64,000 bases of DNA from Stenotrophomonas maltophilia R551-3 (GTDB lineage Bacteria; Pseudomonadota; Gammaproteobacteria; Xanthomonadales; Xanthomonadaceae), in assembly GCF_000020665.1 (NCBI RefSeq), contig NC_011071.1, positions 3,958,501 through 4,022,500 of the forward strand, written 5' to 3'. Shown in pieces: positions 56,194-64,000 of this stretch (its first letter is position 1; the number at the start of each line of letters is the position of its first letter). Under the pieces are notes generated by a model. That model saw only the letters and a program-made list of their open reading frames with translations, was not told the origin of the DNA and ran no database searches. Both the position numbers and the translations under genes were made by a program.

Positions 56194-56668
56194 TGCGCCC
56201 CCTGTTTTTCGAACCGCCATATTGCGGTCGCACCAATACTCGCCTCGATCGAGGCATCCTGTCTGTCAGATTACCCCTACGCAGATAGCTTTCTTATGTG
56301 GAGGTTCCTGCAATTGAGGCGTTCACCATCGTCAACGAAGCCAAGCAAGGAGCGGCGGTGATCAAGGTGAAGCGTCTTTCTCTGGCTACGAAGTGGCTTG
56401 CGCGCTGAATCCAGGCGCTCACCCGAGGCGTGTCGCACGCTAGCCGGGCCACCAGTGGCAAGGAATTCTGGGGCAAAGAGACAGTGGCGTGACATAGATG
56501 CCCGATAGCGGGACGAAAGCTGCGAATGCGGCTTAGTTCAAGTGGCTGAGGCAGCCGCCAACCCCGGATCCGAGTTCGATATATTTATATCTTACTTTTC
56601 AACAACTTGCGCCAGATCAACAATAGGTCTATACAGGTTCAATCAGACCGGACAGAGCGCGACTAGGC
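56194..56668. promoter_or_regulatory. 475-bp divergent region between the OLD gene and the HTH gene
   Basis: No convincing gene. It contains a conspicuous A+T-rich palindrome GATATATTTATATC at 56578-56591, about 80 bases before the HTH gene, a plausible promoter or operator for that gene. Confidence 0.4.
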
Positions 56669-56950
56669 ATGCCAGGCTCTCAGATCCCTCCCGCACCGCC
56701 CCCTCCCGGCTCGTTCTGGGCGGCACCGCCACTTGGCGTAACCGTCCCCGACAGCCCCATCTTCTCAGCGGCGGACACAGCCAGGCTGTTGGGCTTCCCC
56801 ACAAGGGAGGCCCTCGCAAAAGCACGCCGAACCGGACGGCTCTCTATAAAGATGTTCCAGATTCCTGGACGTAGAGGCTGGTTCGCTCGTCGCGAAGAGG
56901 TATGCGCCTGGCTACACCAATCCCTGAACAGCGAGGAGGAAGCCCGATGA
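56669..56950 (+). CDS. Small excisionase/AlpA-like HTH protein
   Basis: 93 residues. A Pro-rich head is followed by a helix-turn-helix of the AlpA/excisionase (MerR-like) type: IFSAADTARLLGFPTREALAKARRTGRL, with a wing ending GRRGWFARREEVCAWL. Such proteins bind DNA to direct recombination or to switch on element genes. It is upstream of the transposition operon but separated by a strong terminator, so it is expressed on its own. Start ATG 56669 has only a weak ribosome site. Confidence 0.65.
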   Translation: MPGSQIPPAPPPPGSFWAAPPLGVTVPDSPIFSAADTARLLGFPTREALAKARRTGRLSIKMFQIPGRRGWFARREEVCAWLHQSLNSEEEAR

Positions 56951-56978
56951 GCTAGCGAAAGCACGGGCCCTCAATAGA

Positions 56979-57009
56979 AAAGGCCGCACATTTGCAGTGT
57001 GCGGCCTTT
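56979..57009 (+). terminator. Strong hairpin terminator between the HTH gene and tnsAB
   Basis: Perfect 12-bp stem AAAGGCCGCACA / TGTGCGGCCTTT with a 7-base loop; T's end the stem and the preceding A's make it effective on both strands. Confidence 0.85.
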
Positions 57010-57144
57010 GATACGGCAAACGGCTTCTCGATCCGTTGCCCGATATTGAGCTTCGCCCTCCATGCAAGTCAAGCCCCGTGGCATAGCGCCGCGCGGCCGC
57101 CCTTTGCCCGTCTGCGCTGGATCCAGCGCGGATTAGGAGGTCTC

Positions 57145-59529
57145 ATGCCTTTATCTGCCCCAGAGTTCCAGTCGTACGTAGAGCGATTGTCTCTTTCGGC
57201 CGCTGCAATCAGCTACATAGCCGACACCCGTTCTAGTGAGCCGGCGCGATCCGTCAGATCTGTCGGATACCACAACACCGTCTGGCGCTACCCAAGCGCG
57301 AAGATGGGGTTTTCAGTGGCGCTTGAGAGTACGGAGGAGCACACATGCGCCGCTCAGCTTGAGTACGACGCAAACGTCATCGAGTACTGGGACCAGCCGC
57401 CCGCTGTAAGTCTAGATGTGTTGGATTGCCACGGGAGGAGGAGAAAGGCGAACTACGTAGCCGACTTCCTCACATTGAAGGAATCCAGCGTCGAGGTGGT
57501 CCAGGTCAAGACTGCCTCCGAGTGTGAACGCTTGGCCAGTTCCAATCCCAACAGATGGACGTGGGACGGAACGAAGGCAGCTGACCTTGCAGCTGACGCG
57601 CACTTCCAAGAAATCGGCCTAGTACACCGCGTGGTCTCTGACGGATGCTCACGAAGAATTTTCGCTGAGAACTGCTTGCTTCTGCTGCGTCTTCGGCAGG
57701 CCTCTACGCGAAGCATCGATGCTCGTCAGCTTGCTAAAGCCTGCTCCGCGCTAAGGCAGCGAAAAGTCTTCACCCTGGGCCAGCTAATGCTTGCTGCGAA
57801 TACTTCCTCAGCGAATGAGGTCGTGCGGTTGATAGAGCTAGGTTCTCTCTTCACCGATCTCAATCGATGCCGCCTGTCGGTACCTGATGAGTGCCTGGCC
57901 TCCTTTGAACCTGACATCGTGACCAGTCATCTTCATCGCCTAGACATGCTGGGCACTGCAGCCGATCATCCATTCCAGCTGACACAAGCAGAGGCAGTAG
58001 AGGTCCACGGCCGATTGCTCGTCATACGTGGCCTGGTGCCTGCGATGAAGTCTGATCGAACAACGAGGCGCTGGCGCGCGCGGTTTCTCCGAGCAGGGGG
58101 TGACCCATCGGCTCTCCGCCCACTACATCGGTCAAAGGGTAATAGAACGCCCAGGCAGACACCTGAAGAATTCGCAGTGATGGATCGCGCCATCAGCACT
58201 TACTTCCTCAGCGCAGATGCCCTAAGTGTTCAGGCGGCATACTCGCAGTACCTACTTGATCATCAGCTTTCTATTGCCGAGGGCAAGCTACTAGGTAACT
58301 CAGTGGCCGCATCCAAGGAGACCTTCCGTCTTCGGTGCAAACGGCTGCCAAAGGAAATCGCTGAAGGGGCCCGGAGCGGGACAAGAGCTGCTGCAGCTTC
58401 CGCCCCACCGGTGGACCCGGCGCTGACACACCTATCTCCGGCACGGGCATTTGAGCGGGCGCATACCGACCACTACCAGTGCGATCTGCACGTAGTCGTG
58501 ATTGACACCAAGCCGCCAATCACCAGCAAGCCTTGGATAACTGCACTTCGAGATCATGCCACCGGTCAAGTGCTAGCTACGTCCTTGAGCTTCAGCAGTC
58601 CAAGCAATTACAGCGTGCTGGGAGTTCTCCGCGACTGTGCACGGCGCTGGGGACGGCTCCCTGAGTCGATCGTCGTGGACAACGGAGCCGAGTTCAACTC
58701 CATATACTTTGAAACCACCCTGGCCAGCTTGGGCGTTTCAAAGCAAAGCAGGCCCCCAGGAGAACCACGCTCTGGCGGGCAGATCGAAGGGTGGTTCCGT
58801 TCGCTCAAGTCCTACCTCAGCCAGCAGCCAGGGAACACGACAAACGACGCTAGAGGACGATCAGCTACAGCAAAGTTCAAAGGACGAAGTCAAACAAGCT
58901 GGACGCTTGTAACGGCTTATCAGACCATGGATGAGTTCATCTTCAGCATCTACAACAACAACATTTCTGATGGCTGCCTTCACAGTCGATCACACGCCTC
59001 AGAGTCACTTCTAGCTGCATTCCCCGAAAGTGGAGTACCCACACCCTTCACCCGCGAGCTGCTCGCCAGAACGGCAATTCCGCTCCGGAGGCCACTGAGG
59101 CTTGATCGAGCGCGGGGAATTCGTCATTGCGCGAGATGGTACAGGCATCCCAAATTGTTCGAGTCAAGATCCGGTCGGGGACCCTTCGAAGCCTATGTCG
59201 AGCCTTGGGACGCCAATACACTCTATGTGCTGATAGACGGGCAACGTATCCCCTGCCGGCATGGCTCTCAACATGCGATTGACCTTACGACGGACTTTAC
59301 GCCGGCTCTGGACTCGATACGGTTCCTGGGCAGCACCAGAGGCCGTGCGCTCCTCGCTAAAGCCGCGTCGATCGAGACAGCCAAGCTGACAAGGCGGTTC
59401 GCTGAGGCTGACAAGGCCAGGCAAAGGGCGATTAGCGTATCCAAGGCGCAGAAGCCAGCTGTGCCCCGCAAGAGGCTACCAGCGCGACGTGCCCTGATAC
59501 TGCCTTATGGTCCCGGTGATGCATCATGA
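57145..59529 (+). CDS. tnsAB: Fused TnsA-TnsB transposase (endonuclease plus DDE integrase)
   Basis: 794 residues. Residues 1-150 look like TnsA: a PD-(D/E)XK core with Glu73 (QLEYDANV), Asp107 (YVADFL) and the VVQVK motif ending at Lys122; this domain cuts the 5' ends. After a helical linker comes the TnsB/TniA retroviral-integrase core: Asp442/Asp447 (HTDHYQCDL), Asp512 (VVDNGAEFN), Glu548 (GQIEGWFRS), D35E spacing, then a Mu-type C-terminal domain. Fused TnsAB occurs in some Tn7-like elements. I chose the ATG at 57145 because TTAGGAGGTCTC precedes it. Overlaps tnsC by ATGA. Confidence 0.85.
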   Translation: MPLSAPEFQSYVERLSLSAAAISYIADTRSSEPARSVRSVGYHNTVWRYPSAKMGFSVALESTEEHTCAAQLEYDANVIEYWDQPPAVSLDVLDCHGRRRKANYVADFLTLKESSVEVVQVKTASECERLASSNPNRWTWDGTKAADLAADAHFQEIGLVHRVVSDGCSRRIFAENCLLLLRLRQASTRSIDARQLAKACSALRQRKVFTLGQLMLAANTSSANEVVRLIELGSLFTDLNRCRLSVPDECLASFEPDIVTSHLHRLDMLGTAADHPFQLTQAEAVEVHGRLLVIRGLVPAMKSDRTTRRWRARFLRAGGDPSALRPLHRSKGNRTPRQTPEEFAVMDRAISTYFLSADALSVQAAYSQYLLDHQLSIAEGKLLGNSVAASKETFRLRCKRLPKEIAEGARSGTRAAAASAPPVDPALTHLSPARAFERAHTDHYQCDLHVVVIDTKPPITSKPWITALRDHATGQVLATSLSFSSPSNYSVLGVLRDCARRWGRLPESIVVDNGAEFNSIYFETTLASLGVSKQSRPPGEPRSGGQIEGWFRSLKSYLSQQPGNTTNDARGRSATAKFKGRSQTSWTLVTAYQTMDEFIFSIYNNNISDGCLHSRSHASESLLAAFPESGVPTPFTRELLARTAIPLRRPLRLDRARGIRHCARWYRHPKLFESRSGRGPFEAYVEPWDANTLYVLIDGQRIPCRHGSQHAIDLTTDFTPALDSIRFLGSTRGRALLAKAASIETAKLTRRFAEADKARQRAISVSKAQKPAVPRKRLPARRALILPYGPGDAS

Positions 59530-60542
59530 ACAAGCATCTTCGAGAGGCCGTAAATAGCGCTCGATTTCCGCATCCTCGCTACGTTGAGGCAGTGAGGTCT
59601 GCAGCAGCATTGATCACATTCAGCGGGGATGGATCTGTGATTGCAATGGTGGGCCCACCCAGAGCGGGGAAAAGCACTGCCGGAAGGGCCGCCGCGAGAG
59701 AGGTGTACCCACACTCCAACCCGGATTCCATTCCTTACGTAGTTGTGGATTGCAGTCGAACCGATGCCGGCTACATGTCCATGCGCTACCTAACCCTAGA
59801 CCTCCTCGCCCAACTCGGCCATCCGTTCTATGGCGATCCCGAGCACTCCCTAAGGCTGAAGCTTACAGAGACCAATGCGCGCCTACAGCTTCGTCGCGCG
59901 ATTGAGTACAGGCGCACCAAGCTACTGATCATCGACGAGGCCCATCATCTTCTACGCGTTAAGGACCGGTCCGGACGCGAAGCCGCATTGGAATCACTGA
60001 AGTGCCTTGGGAATGAAACTGGCGCCTTGATATTTCTCATCGGCGGATACGAACTTCTCAGGGAATGCTTCTGTTCTGCTCACATGAACGGGAGGCTGTC
60101 TATCCTTCACTTTCCGCGCTACGGAACTAGCACCTCTGATGCAGGGTGCTTCGACAGGATTCTCGCATCCTATGACGTTCTACTCCCATGGGCAAAGGGG
60201 CACTCCCTTCTCGAGATGAGAGATCTCCTATACGAAGGATCACTGGGGTCGTGTGGACTTGTTGGCAACTGGATCCTTCTTGCGCTAGCGCGGATGACCT
60301 CGTTGCGATCGCAGCGGCTTCGCATGGAGCATTTCAAGTCAGCCAGGTATAAGCAGCAGCTGGCGGAGATCGCGGAAGACATCACGTTTGGCGAGTCTGC
60401 TCTCCAGCCGATTGAGAAAAATCACACAGGCATCTTGGAACTCGCGCCAACCACGGACTTCTCTGGAAGAAAAGCAGTTCGCAGACCAGGCAAGCGGCTT
60501 CCAAAGCGGGATCCAGTTGGCAACGCTGAGCGTCGGCGATGA
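59526..60542 (+). CDS. tnsC: TnsC/TniB-type AAA+ transposition regulator
   Basis: 338 residues. Walker A GPPRAGKST (43-51), Walker B LLIIDEAHH (Asp137, Glu138), sensor LIFLIGGYELL. In Tn7-like elements this ATPase connects the target-selecting TniQ to the transposase and enforces target immunity. Its basic tail (KAVRRPGKRLPKRDP) could contact the transposase. ATGA overlap with both neighbours implies translational coupling. Confidence 0.85.
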   Translation: MNKHLREAVNSARFPHPRYVEAVRSAAALITFSGDGSVIAMVGPPRAGKSTAGRAAAREVYPHSNPDSIPYVVVDCSRTDAGYMSMRYLTLDLLAQLGHPFYGDPEHSLRLKLTETNARLQLRRAIEYRRTKLLIIDEAHHLLRVKDRSGREAALESLKCLGNETGALIFLIGGYELLRECFCSAHMNGRLSILHFPRYGTSTSDAGCFDRILASYDVLLPWAKGHSLLEMRDLLYEGSLGSCGLVGNWILLALARMTSLRSQRLRMEHFKSARYKQQLAEIAEDITFGESALQPIEKNHTGILELAPTTDFSGRKAVRRPGKRLPKRDPVGNAERRR

Positions 60543-61756
60543 ACGCATACTTCCATGTTGCACCTATCGCCCTTGGCACATTGGAGGTTGAGTGCTTGTC
60601 CTCGCTGCTCCACCGCATTTCATATGCCCACGGCGTTTCGCGGTTTCAGTTCATATCGCACCTGCAGTCTCGCTGGTGGACCGAAACTGGAAGCCATCTC
60701 CCTCGATGTGAAGAGCTGAGATGGGACGGCTACAGTCCGAATGTCTCTATTGCGCTAACCGCACTCAATTATGCGTTTGGCTATGACTTGGAGGGAACGA
60801 CCCTCGTCGCTTTACAGGGCATTTGCGCAGGAAATTGCATCGGATCCATAAAGCATGAAAGATGCTGGTGCCCTGCTTGTCTCAGGGGTGATCGTGAAGC
60901 CGGCAGGCCACCCTATGATCGTCTACTGTGGCGAATCCAAGGCGTTGAACGCTGCAGTCTTCATAAGCTTCGGCTTCGACGCAACTGCCCTCACTGCGGG
61001 TCAGGGCAAACCAAAGACAGCAGCAAAGTCGAGCTAGACCAATGCAGTACCTGCGGTCAAAGCCTATCCAACCTAACGTCTATCGGGGACTATGCGCCGC
61101 GACCGCCATTCGGTGAGGAGCAGACAGAGCAACTGATCCTCCGACTGGGAGAGGTCCGTGGAGCAGCCTCGGGTTCGCTGCAGGTGTTCCTTAGCAACGT
61201 CAGCAGCCCTACCAAGGATTGGGGAAAGCATCTTGGCGACATCTTCCACACGAGGCACTGCCCGATTCTTCCGCAGCTGACGTCGTTGATTGCAGTGGCT
61301 ACCCACTTTGGTGTGGACATCGTGCAACTGATAACCTCGCCAGCTTCGGCAGCCGCCCAATCTGGATTGGAGATTGGCAATGCATCACCGCGAAAGGTGC
61401 GCAGACCAAGTTCCCACTTGCGAGCGAACCGTACCGCGTGGTTTCGGAAGGAACTGGAGGCTGCCCTCGAGGCAGGCCCGCCCTACCCTTCTACAGCTCA
61501 GTTCTGCCGCAGCCGGAACTACAGCGCCACCGCTGCCAGAAACAGCTTTCCGTGGCTTACCGGACAACTCAGTGCTCTGCATCGTGAGTGCAGCAGAGCC
61601 AAGCTGGAACGGCAAACCCTGGCTGCCGCAAAAGCGATTCGATCCATGACGCAAGATACGAAGCGCCTTCCAGTAAAGATCCGAGCGCGCCTGATTGCCG
61701 AGCAATCAGGCGCTCCCATGCATGTGGTACGGAGAATTCTGTCCGCCGATCATTAG
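60539..61756 (+). CDS. tniQ: TniQ/TnsD-family target-site selection protein
   Basis: 405 residues. N-terminal TniQ domain: SLLHRISYAHGVSRFQF... and the zinc-ribbon cysteines CWCPAC, CSLH, CPHCG and CSTCG. The C-terminal half has helix-turn-helix-like segments (SIGDYAPRPPFG...; YPSTAQFCRSRNYSATAARNSF), as in TnsD proteins that recognise a fixed chromosomal site. The insertion next to tRNA-Ile suggests the tRNA gene is its target. Only one TniQ is present. Confidence 0.85.
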   Translation: MNAYFHVAPIALGTLEVECLSSLLHRISYAHGVSRFQFISHLQSRWWTETGSHLPRCEELRWDGYSPNVSIALTALNYAFGYDLEGTTLVALQGICAGNCIGSIKHERCWCPACLRGDREAGRPPYDRLLWRIQGVERCSLHKLRLRRNCPHCGSGQTKDSSKVELDQCSTCGQSLSNLTSIGDYAPRPPFGEEQTEQLILRLGEVRGAASGSLQVFLSNVSSPTKDWGKHLGDIFHTRHCPILPQLTSLIAVATHFGVDIVQLITSPASAAAQSGLEIGNASPRKVRRPSSHLRANRTAWFRKELEAALEAGPPYPSTAQFCRSRNYSATAARNSFPWLTGQLSALHRECSRAKLERQTLAAAKAIRSMTQDTKRLPVKIRARLIAEQSGAPMHVVRRILSADH

Positions 61757-61914
61757 CGGCCGAGGAGAGATGTTCGCTATCAAGCAGGACATGACGTACC
61801 GGCTGAATGTAGTACGAGAATCGATTGCGCAGGGGAACTCTTGTAGTCTCCTAGAGAAGTAGTAACAGCACTGACCAGCGAACCGGGCTTGCGTGACGAC
61901 AAAGAGCCTAGCGG

Positions 61915-62433
61915 CTACGATCGGACTAGAGAACCACGCCGGATGAGATCGATTGCTTCGGTACATGCCTCCGCGCTGCGCATCAAATCTGCAGCTGCTA
62001 CATTGACTGCATGCTTTCCATCCTTCCAGCTTAAGTAGTGACGACCGACCGGCCGATCTGCCGTCAGAAGCTCGACTGTTTCCTGCAGTAGCCGTATCCC
62101 GGTCAAGCAAACAGCACAACGCTCAACTACTGTCGTTGGCAGCGATGAAAGGTCGTCCGCATGCCGCTCAAGGGAGCCGATGCTCAATTGCTCCGCCCGC
62201 TGTGTAAGGTAAAGATCAGCGCGTGAACTTCGCTCGGGATCATCGATCGACAACGAAGCCGCGTACATCCCCATCTCCCTCGACTGCCTGGCAAGGCGAA
62301 CCATATCCTGAGCCAGGAATTCCATCACCACTGTGCTGGAAGCCGCGAGTCGTTGCCGCTTATCCCTGCGGTCAGCAACGAACACTAGAACCGCGACGGC
62401 TACTGAAACAGCAGTCCAATCAACACTGAACAT
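61915..62433 (-). CDS. Membrane-anchored hypothetical protein (transposon cargo)
   Basis: 172 residues. One N-terminal TM helix (WTAVSVAVAVLVFVADRRDKRQR) with positive residues after it places the rest in the cytoplasm. The soluble part is helical (VVMEFLAQDMVRLARQSREM; LLQETVELLTADRP). No family recognised. A TTG at 62439 is an alternative start to the ATG at 62433. Single-TM anchoring is common among defence accessory proteins. Confidence 0.55.
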   Translation of the reverse strand: MFSVDWTAVSVAVAVLVFVADRRDKRQRLAASSTVVMEFLAQDMVRLARQSREMGMYAASLSIDDPERSSRADLYLTQRAEQLSIGSLERHADDLSSLPTTVVERCAVCLTGIRLLQETVELLTADRPVGRHYLSWKDGKHAVNVAAADLMRSAEACTEAIDLIRRGSLVRS

Positions 62434-62638
62434 CTCCAACCCCGGCGTAGTCTCTAAGCGCAGCGAGCATTACCCTAGCAGGCCTCAGATTCTGCCCATG
62501 AGGAAGCACTGCTCCACGCGATGTTGATTTACCCAATTGAAGCCAACAGACGCTATTCGCTCTAGGTGCACCGGAAAGAGTCACCAAAAACAGGACGTTC
62601 CAACGCATAAGCCTGCAAAGGCCTGCTCCTGAGATGCC

Positions 62639-63076
62639 TCAGATCTGGCGACCGATCACTTTCAGCGCATCCTCGATAATTTTTGCTTCTGCCAGACGGC
62701 CCATCGCACGTAGCTTGGCAGCAAAGTGAGGCCAGGGTGGGAAGTTCCCCACGTAGGGTGAGGAGTCCGCCCCCCGATACATGCCACCACCGGGTCCGGT
62801 GTAAAGCCCACCGCCGGGCCCCTTGTATAGGCCACCACCAGGCCCGGTATACAGGCCGCCACCCGGGCCTGAGTAAGCGCCGCCCCCTGGGCCGGTGTAC
62901 ATGCCACCACCAGGGCCGGTGTACGCACCACCTCCCGGACCAGTGTAAAGGCCTCCTCCTGGGCCGGTGTAGGCGCCTCCGCCCGGGCCGGTGTACATCC
63001 CACCGCCTGGCCCGGTATACGCCCCGCCCCCAGGTCCGGTGTACATGTTTCTGGGCCACTTACCTTCATTTGCCAT
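62639..63076 (-). CDS. GPGGG octapeptide-repeat protein (transposon cargo)
   Basis: 145 residues. A short head MANEGKWPRNM leads into eleven near-perfect octapeptides [MAL]Y[TSK]GPGGG (residues 11-98), then a degenerate copy (MYRGADSS). The C-terminal segment is FPPWPHFAAKLRAMGRLAEAKIIEDALKVIGRQI. No signal peptide. The repeats carry aromatic Tyr in regular positions, a low-complexity pattern prone to self-assembly. I know no function; similar repeat proteins exist in other bacteria but are undescribed as far as I know. Confidence 0.6.
   Translation of the reverse strand: MANEGKWPRNMYTGPGGGAYTGPGGGMYTGPGGGAYTGPGGGLYTGPGGGAYTGPGGGMYTGPGGGAYSGPGGGLYTGPGGGLYKGPGGGLYTGPGGGMYRGADSSPYVGNFPPWPHFAAKLRAMGRLAEAKIIEDALKVIGRQI
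62783..63046 (-). repeat. Tandem 24-bp coding repeats (eleven copies)
   Basis: Eleven direct copies, each one octapeptide long, differing mainly at wobble bases and at the first residue (Met/Ala/Leu). No spacers, so not a CRISPR. Confidence 0.85.
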
Positions 63077-63281
63077 CAGTCACCCCGCCTACAAAGCAAG
63101 TTGCGGAAACCATCTCGGAGCGCGTAGGCCCATATTCAAGATGTTGCACCGTCTTTTCGGCAACATTCAAGTTCAGGGCTCGGGCCGGGAGGAGTAGCGC
63201 CGGCGCACCGCATCGCGCGGCGCACGGTGCATGGCTATCAGATGCTCTGCGCTATAATTTACACATCGGGATGGATTGCCA

Positions 63282-63479
63282 ATGACCAGCAAGTCGCAGC
63301 GCCAGAAGGCACTCACTGAGGCGACAGCATCGCTCCGCTTGGAAGGCTTGCCAATTTCACGGCGCGATGATGATCTTTACACCGCGGCCATCGATGGATT
63401 GCGCCTTGGAACGCTGCGCGATGTCGTACTGGCACGTATCGGCGCCGAATTGGCATCAGCAACGAAGTCCACACGCTGA
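63282..63479 (+). CDS. VbhA-like antitoxin (Fic-inhibitor motif)
   Basis: 65 residues. The first helix ends with SLRLEG, which fits (S/T)xxxE(G/N), the glutamate motif that blocks ATP binding in Fic AMP-transferases. The following LPISRRDDDLYTAAIDGLRLGTLRDVVLARI matches the rest of VbhA antitoxins. No Fic gene lies in the transposon or the rest of the window. A TATAAT box is at 63253-63258. An opposite-strand frame overlaps it, but this one has the recognisable motif. Confidence 0.6.
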   Translation: MTSKSQRQKALTEATASLRLEGLPISRRDDDLYTAAIDGLRLGTLRDVVLARIGAELASATKSTR

Positions 63480-63655
63480 TAGTACAGGCGTGCCGGTTCC
63501 ACGGCCCATGCTGGACTCGCAGGGGACGGAGCAATCACTGCAGCCTCGAGCATCTCAAGCCAGGCTCGACTGGGGCTTGCTTGTGTAACGTCTCCCATCC
63601 GCTCCGCCAGGGGGCGTGCCGAAGTCCGCGCTAGCCTAGCGAGTCGGGCGCCTTT

Positions 63656-63711
63656 TGGTTGTTTAACCATCATAAGTTGTCCAAAACGGTCAACTTATGC
63701 CTGCAGGAACA
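63656..63711. repeat. Transposon right end
   Basis: Read from the outside inward it begins TGTTCCTGCAGGCATAAGTT, then GACC. A further inverted TAAGTTG copy makes a perfect 9-bp-armed palindrome, CATAAGTTG...CAACTTATG (63671-63699). AAACAACCA follows at base 48. It has at least two likely TnsB boxes against one at the left end. Confidence 0.8.
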
Positions 63712-63716
63712 CCAGC
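63712..63716. repeat. Target-site duplication, right copy (CCAGC)
   Basis: Identical to 51622-51626. Removing the element with one copy restores the original site. Confidence 0.85.
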
Positions 63717-63737
63717 AGCCGATCATGCACGCTGAAT

Positions 63738-63813
<76 letters not shown>

Positions 63814-63937
63814 GGCGCAGCGTCACAGTGTAGTGGAGCCTGCGCTCAACCGGCTACCCGCCGGCGCCAAGACACACTGAAAAACCCTCAGCCATCGCTG
63901 CGCAACGCCACGCGCCTAGGCTTGCGCAACAGCTGGC

Positions 63938-64000
63938 TCACCCAAACCGCTCGCCCATCTCCCGCACCCGCTCGGCGTTCGCCCCCGCCAATGACCGCAT
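63938..64000 (-). CDS. C-terminal fragment of an unidentified gene
   Basis: The last 20 codons (ending AERVREMGERFG then TGA) of a G/C3-rich frame that runs off the window edge. A helical tail; the family cannot be named. The other two frames on this strand are also open for a while, so this is tentative. Confidence 0.35.
   Translation of the reverse strand: MRSLAGANAERVREMGERFG

Larger units (their letters stand above)
51627..63711 (+). mobile_element. Tn7-like transposon with TnsA-TnsB fusion, TnsC, TniQ and defence-type cargo
   Basis: 12,085 bp bounded by imperfect terminal inverted repeats (TGTTCCTACA... and TGTTCCTGCA..., 19 of the first 24 bases the same) and a 5-bp target duplication. 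The element is visibly more A+T-rich than the flanks and uses different codons. Core operon at 57145-61756; cargo on both sides. The right end lies 26 bp from the 3' end of tRNA-Ile(CAU). No integrase, Cas gene or CRISPR array is present. Confidence 0.88.

Noticed and set aside
62783..63046. Regular 24-bp direct repeats resembling a CRISPR array
   Set aside because: There are no spacers; the repeats abut, keep a protein frame and encode GPGGG octapeptides.
63377..63673. 98-codon minus-strand frame starting inside the transposon right end
   Set aside because: Overlaps the VbhA-like gene on the other strand, no recognisable domain and Ala/Ser/Arg-rich composition; probably a shadow.
51627..63711. 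CRISPR-associated (CAST) transposon
   Set aside because: No Cas12k, Cascade genes or CRISPR repeats lie inside the ends; only TniQ can select the target.

Overview
This is a high-G+C gammaproteobacterial chromosome segment, almost certainly Stenotrophomonas (S. maltophilia complex). The evidence is the Xanthomonadaceae gene content (short-form OpgH, algZ-algR-hemC order, many TonB receptors, CmlA-type and DHA2 efflux pumps) and four palindromic GTAG-type intergenic repeats (SMAG/REP) at 3071, 4658, 6260 and 9728.

Region 1 (1-51.6 kb) is ordinary chromosome. In order: the 5' part of aceF, a hypoxanthine-DNA glycosylase, OmpW, glpD-glpK, a WYL regulator with metQ, a lipoprotein and a DUF481 protein, hemC, a repeat-rich gap, algR-algZ, an esterase, opgH, a TonB receptor, small proteins, a chemotaxis receptor, an epimerase, and an S41 protease/MarR pair. 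Then come a DUF4434 protein, an M24/TetR pair, a KGG stress protein, a DHA2 pump/TetR pair, an S8 autotransporter protease, a CmlA-like pump, a LysR/DHA2 pair, a second class B penicillin-binding protein, a large TonB receptor, EamA/AraC, GST, an H-NS-like protein and DoxX. Several divergent regulator/target pairs have readable palindromic operators between them (23863, 29943, 37262).

Region 2 (51627-63711) is a 12,085-bp Tn7-like transposon whose ends can be placed to the base. Both termini start TGTTCCT and share a box TAAGTTG, and both flanks carry the 5-bp duplication CCAGC. Its right end lies 26 bp beyond the 3' end of a tRNA-Ile(CAU) gene. The core is a tightly overlapping operon: a fused TnsA-TnsB transposase, a TnsC/TniB-type AAA+ ATPase and a TniQ/TnsD-type targeting protein, preceded by a small excisionase-like HTH gene with its own terminator. 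No Cas genes or CRISPR are present, so TniQ is the only visible target selector, and the tRNA gene is its likely attachment site. Left-hand cargo is a CHAT-domain protease and an OLD-family ATPase/Toprim nuclease. Right-hand cargo is a membrane-anchored protein, a protein with eleven GPGGG octapeptide repeats, and a small VbhA-like protein carrying a Fic-inhibitory motif but no Fic partner in the element. The cargo looks like a defence load of partly undescribed type.

Region 3 (63712-64000) is the restored chromosome: the target duplication, tRNA-Ile(CAU), and the last 20 codons of a gene running off the window.
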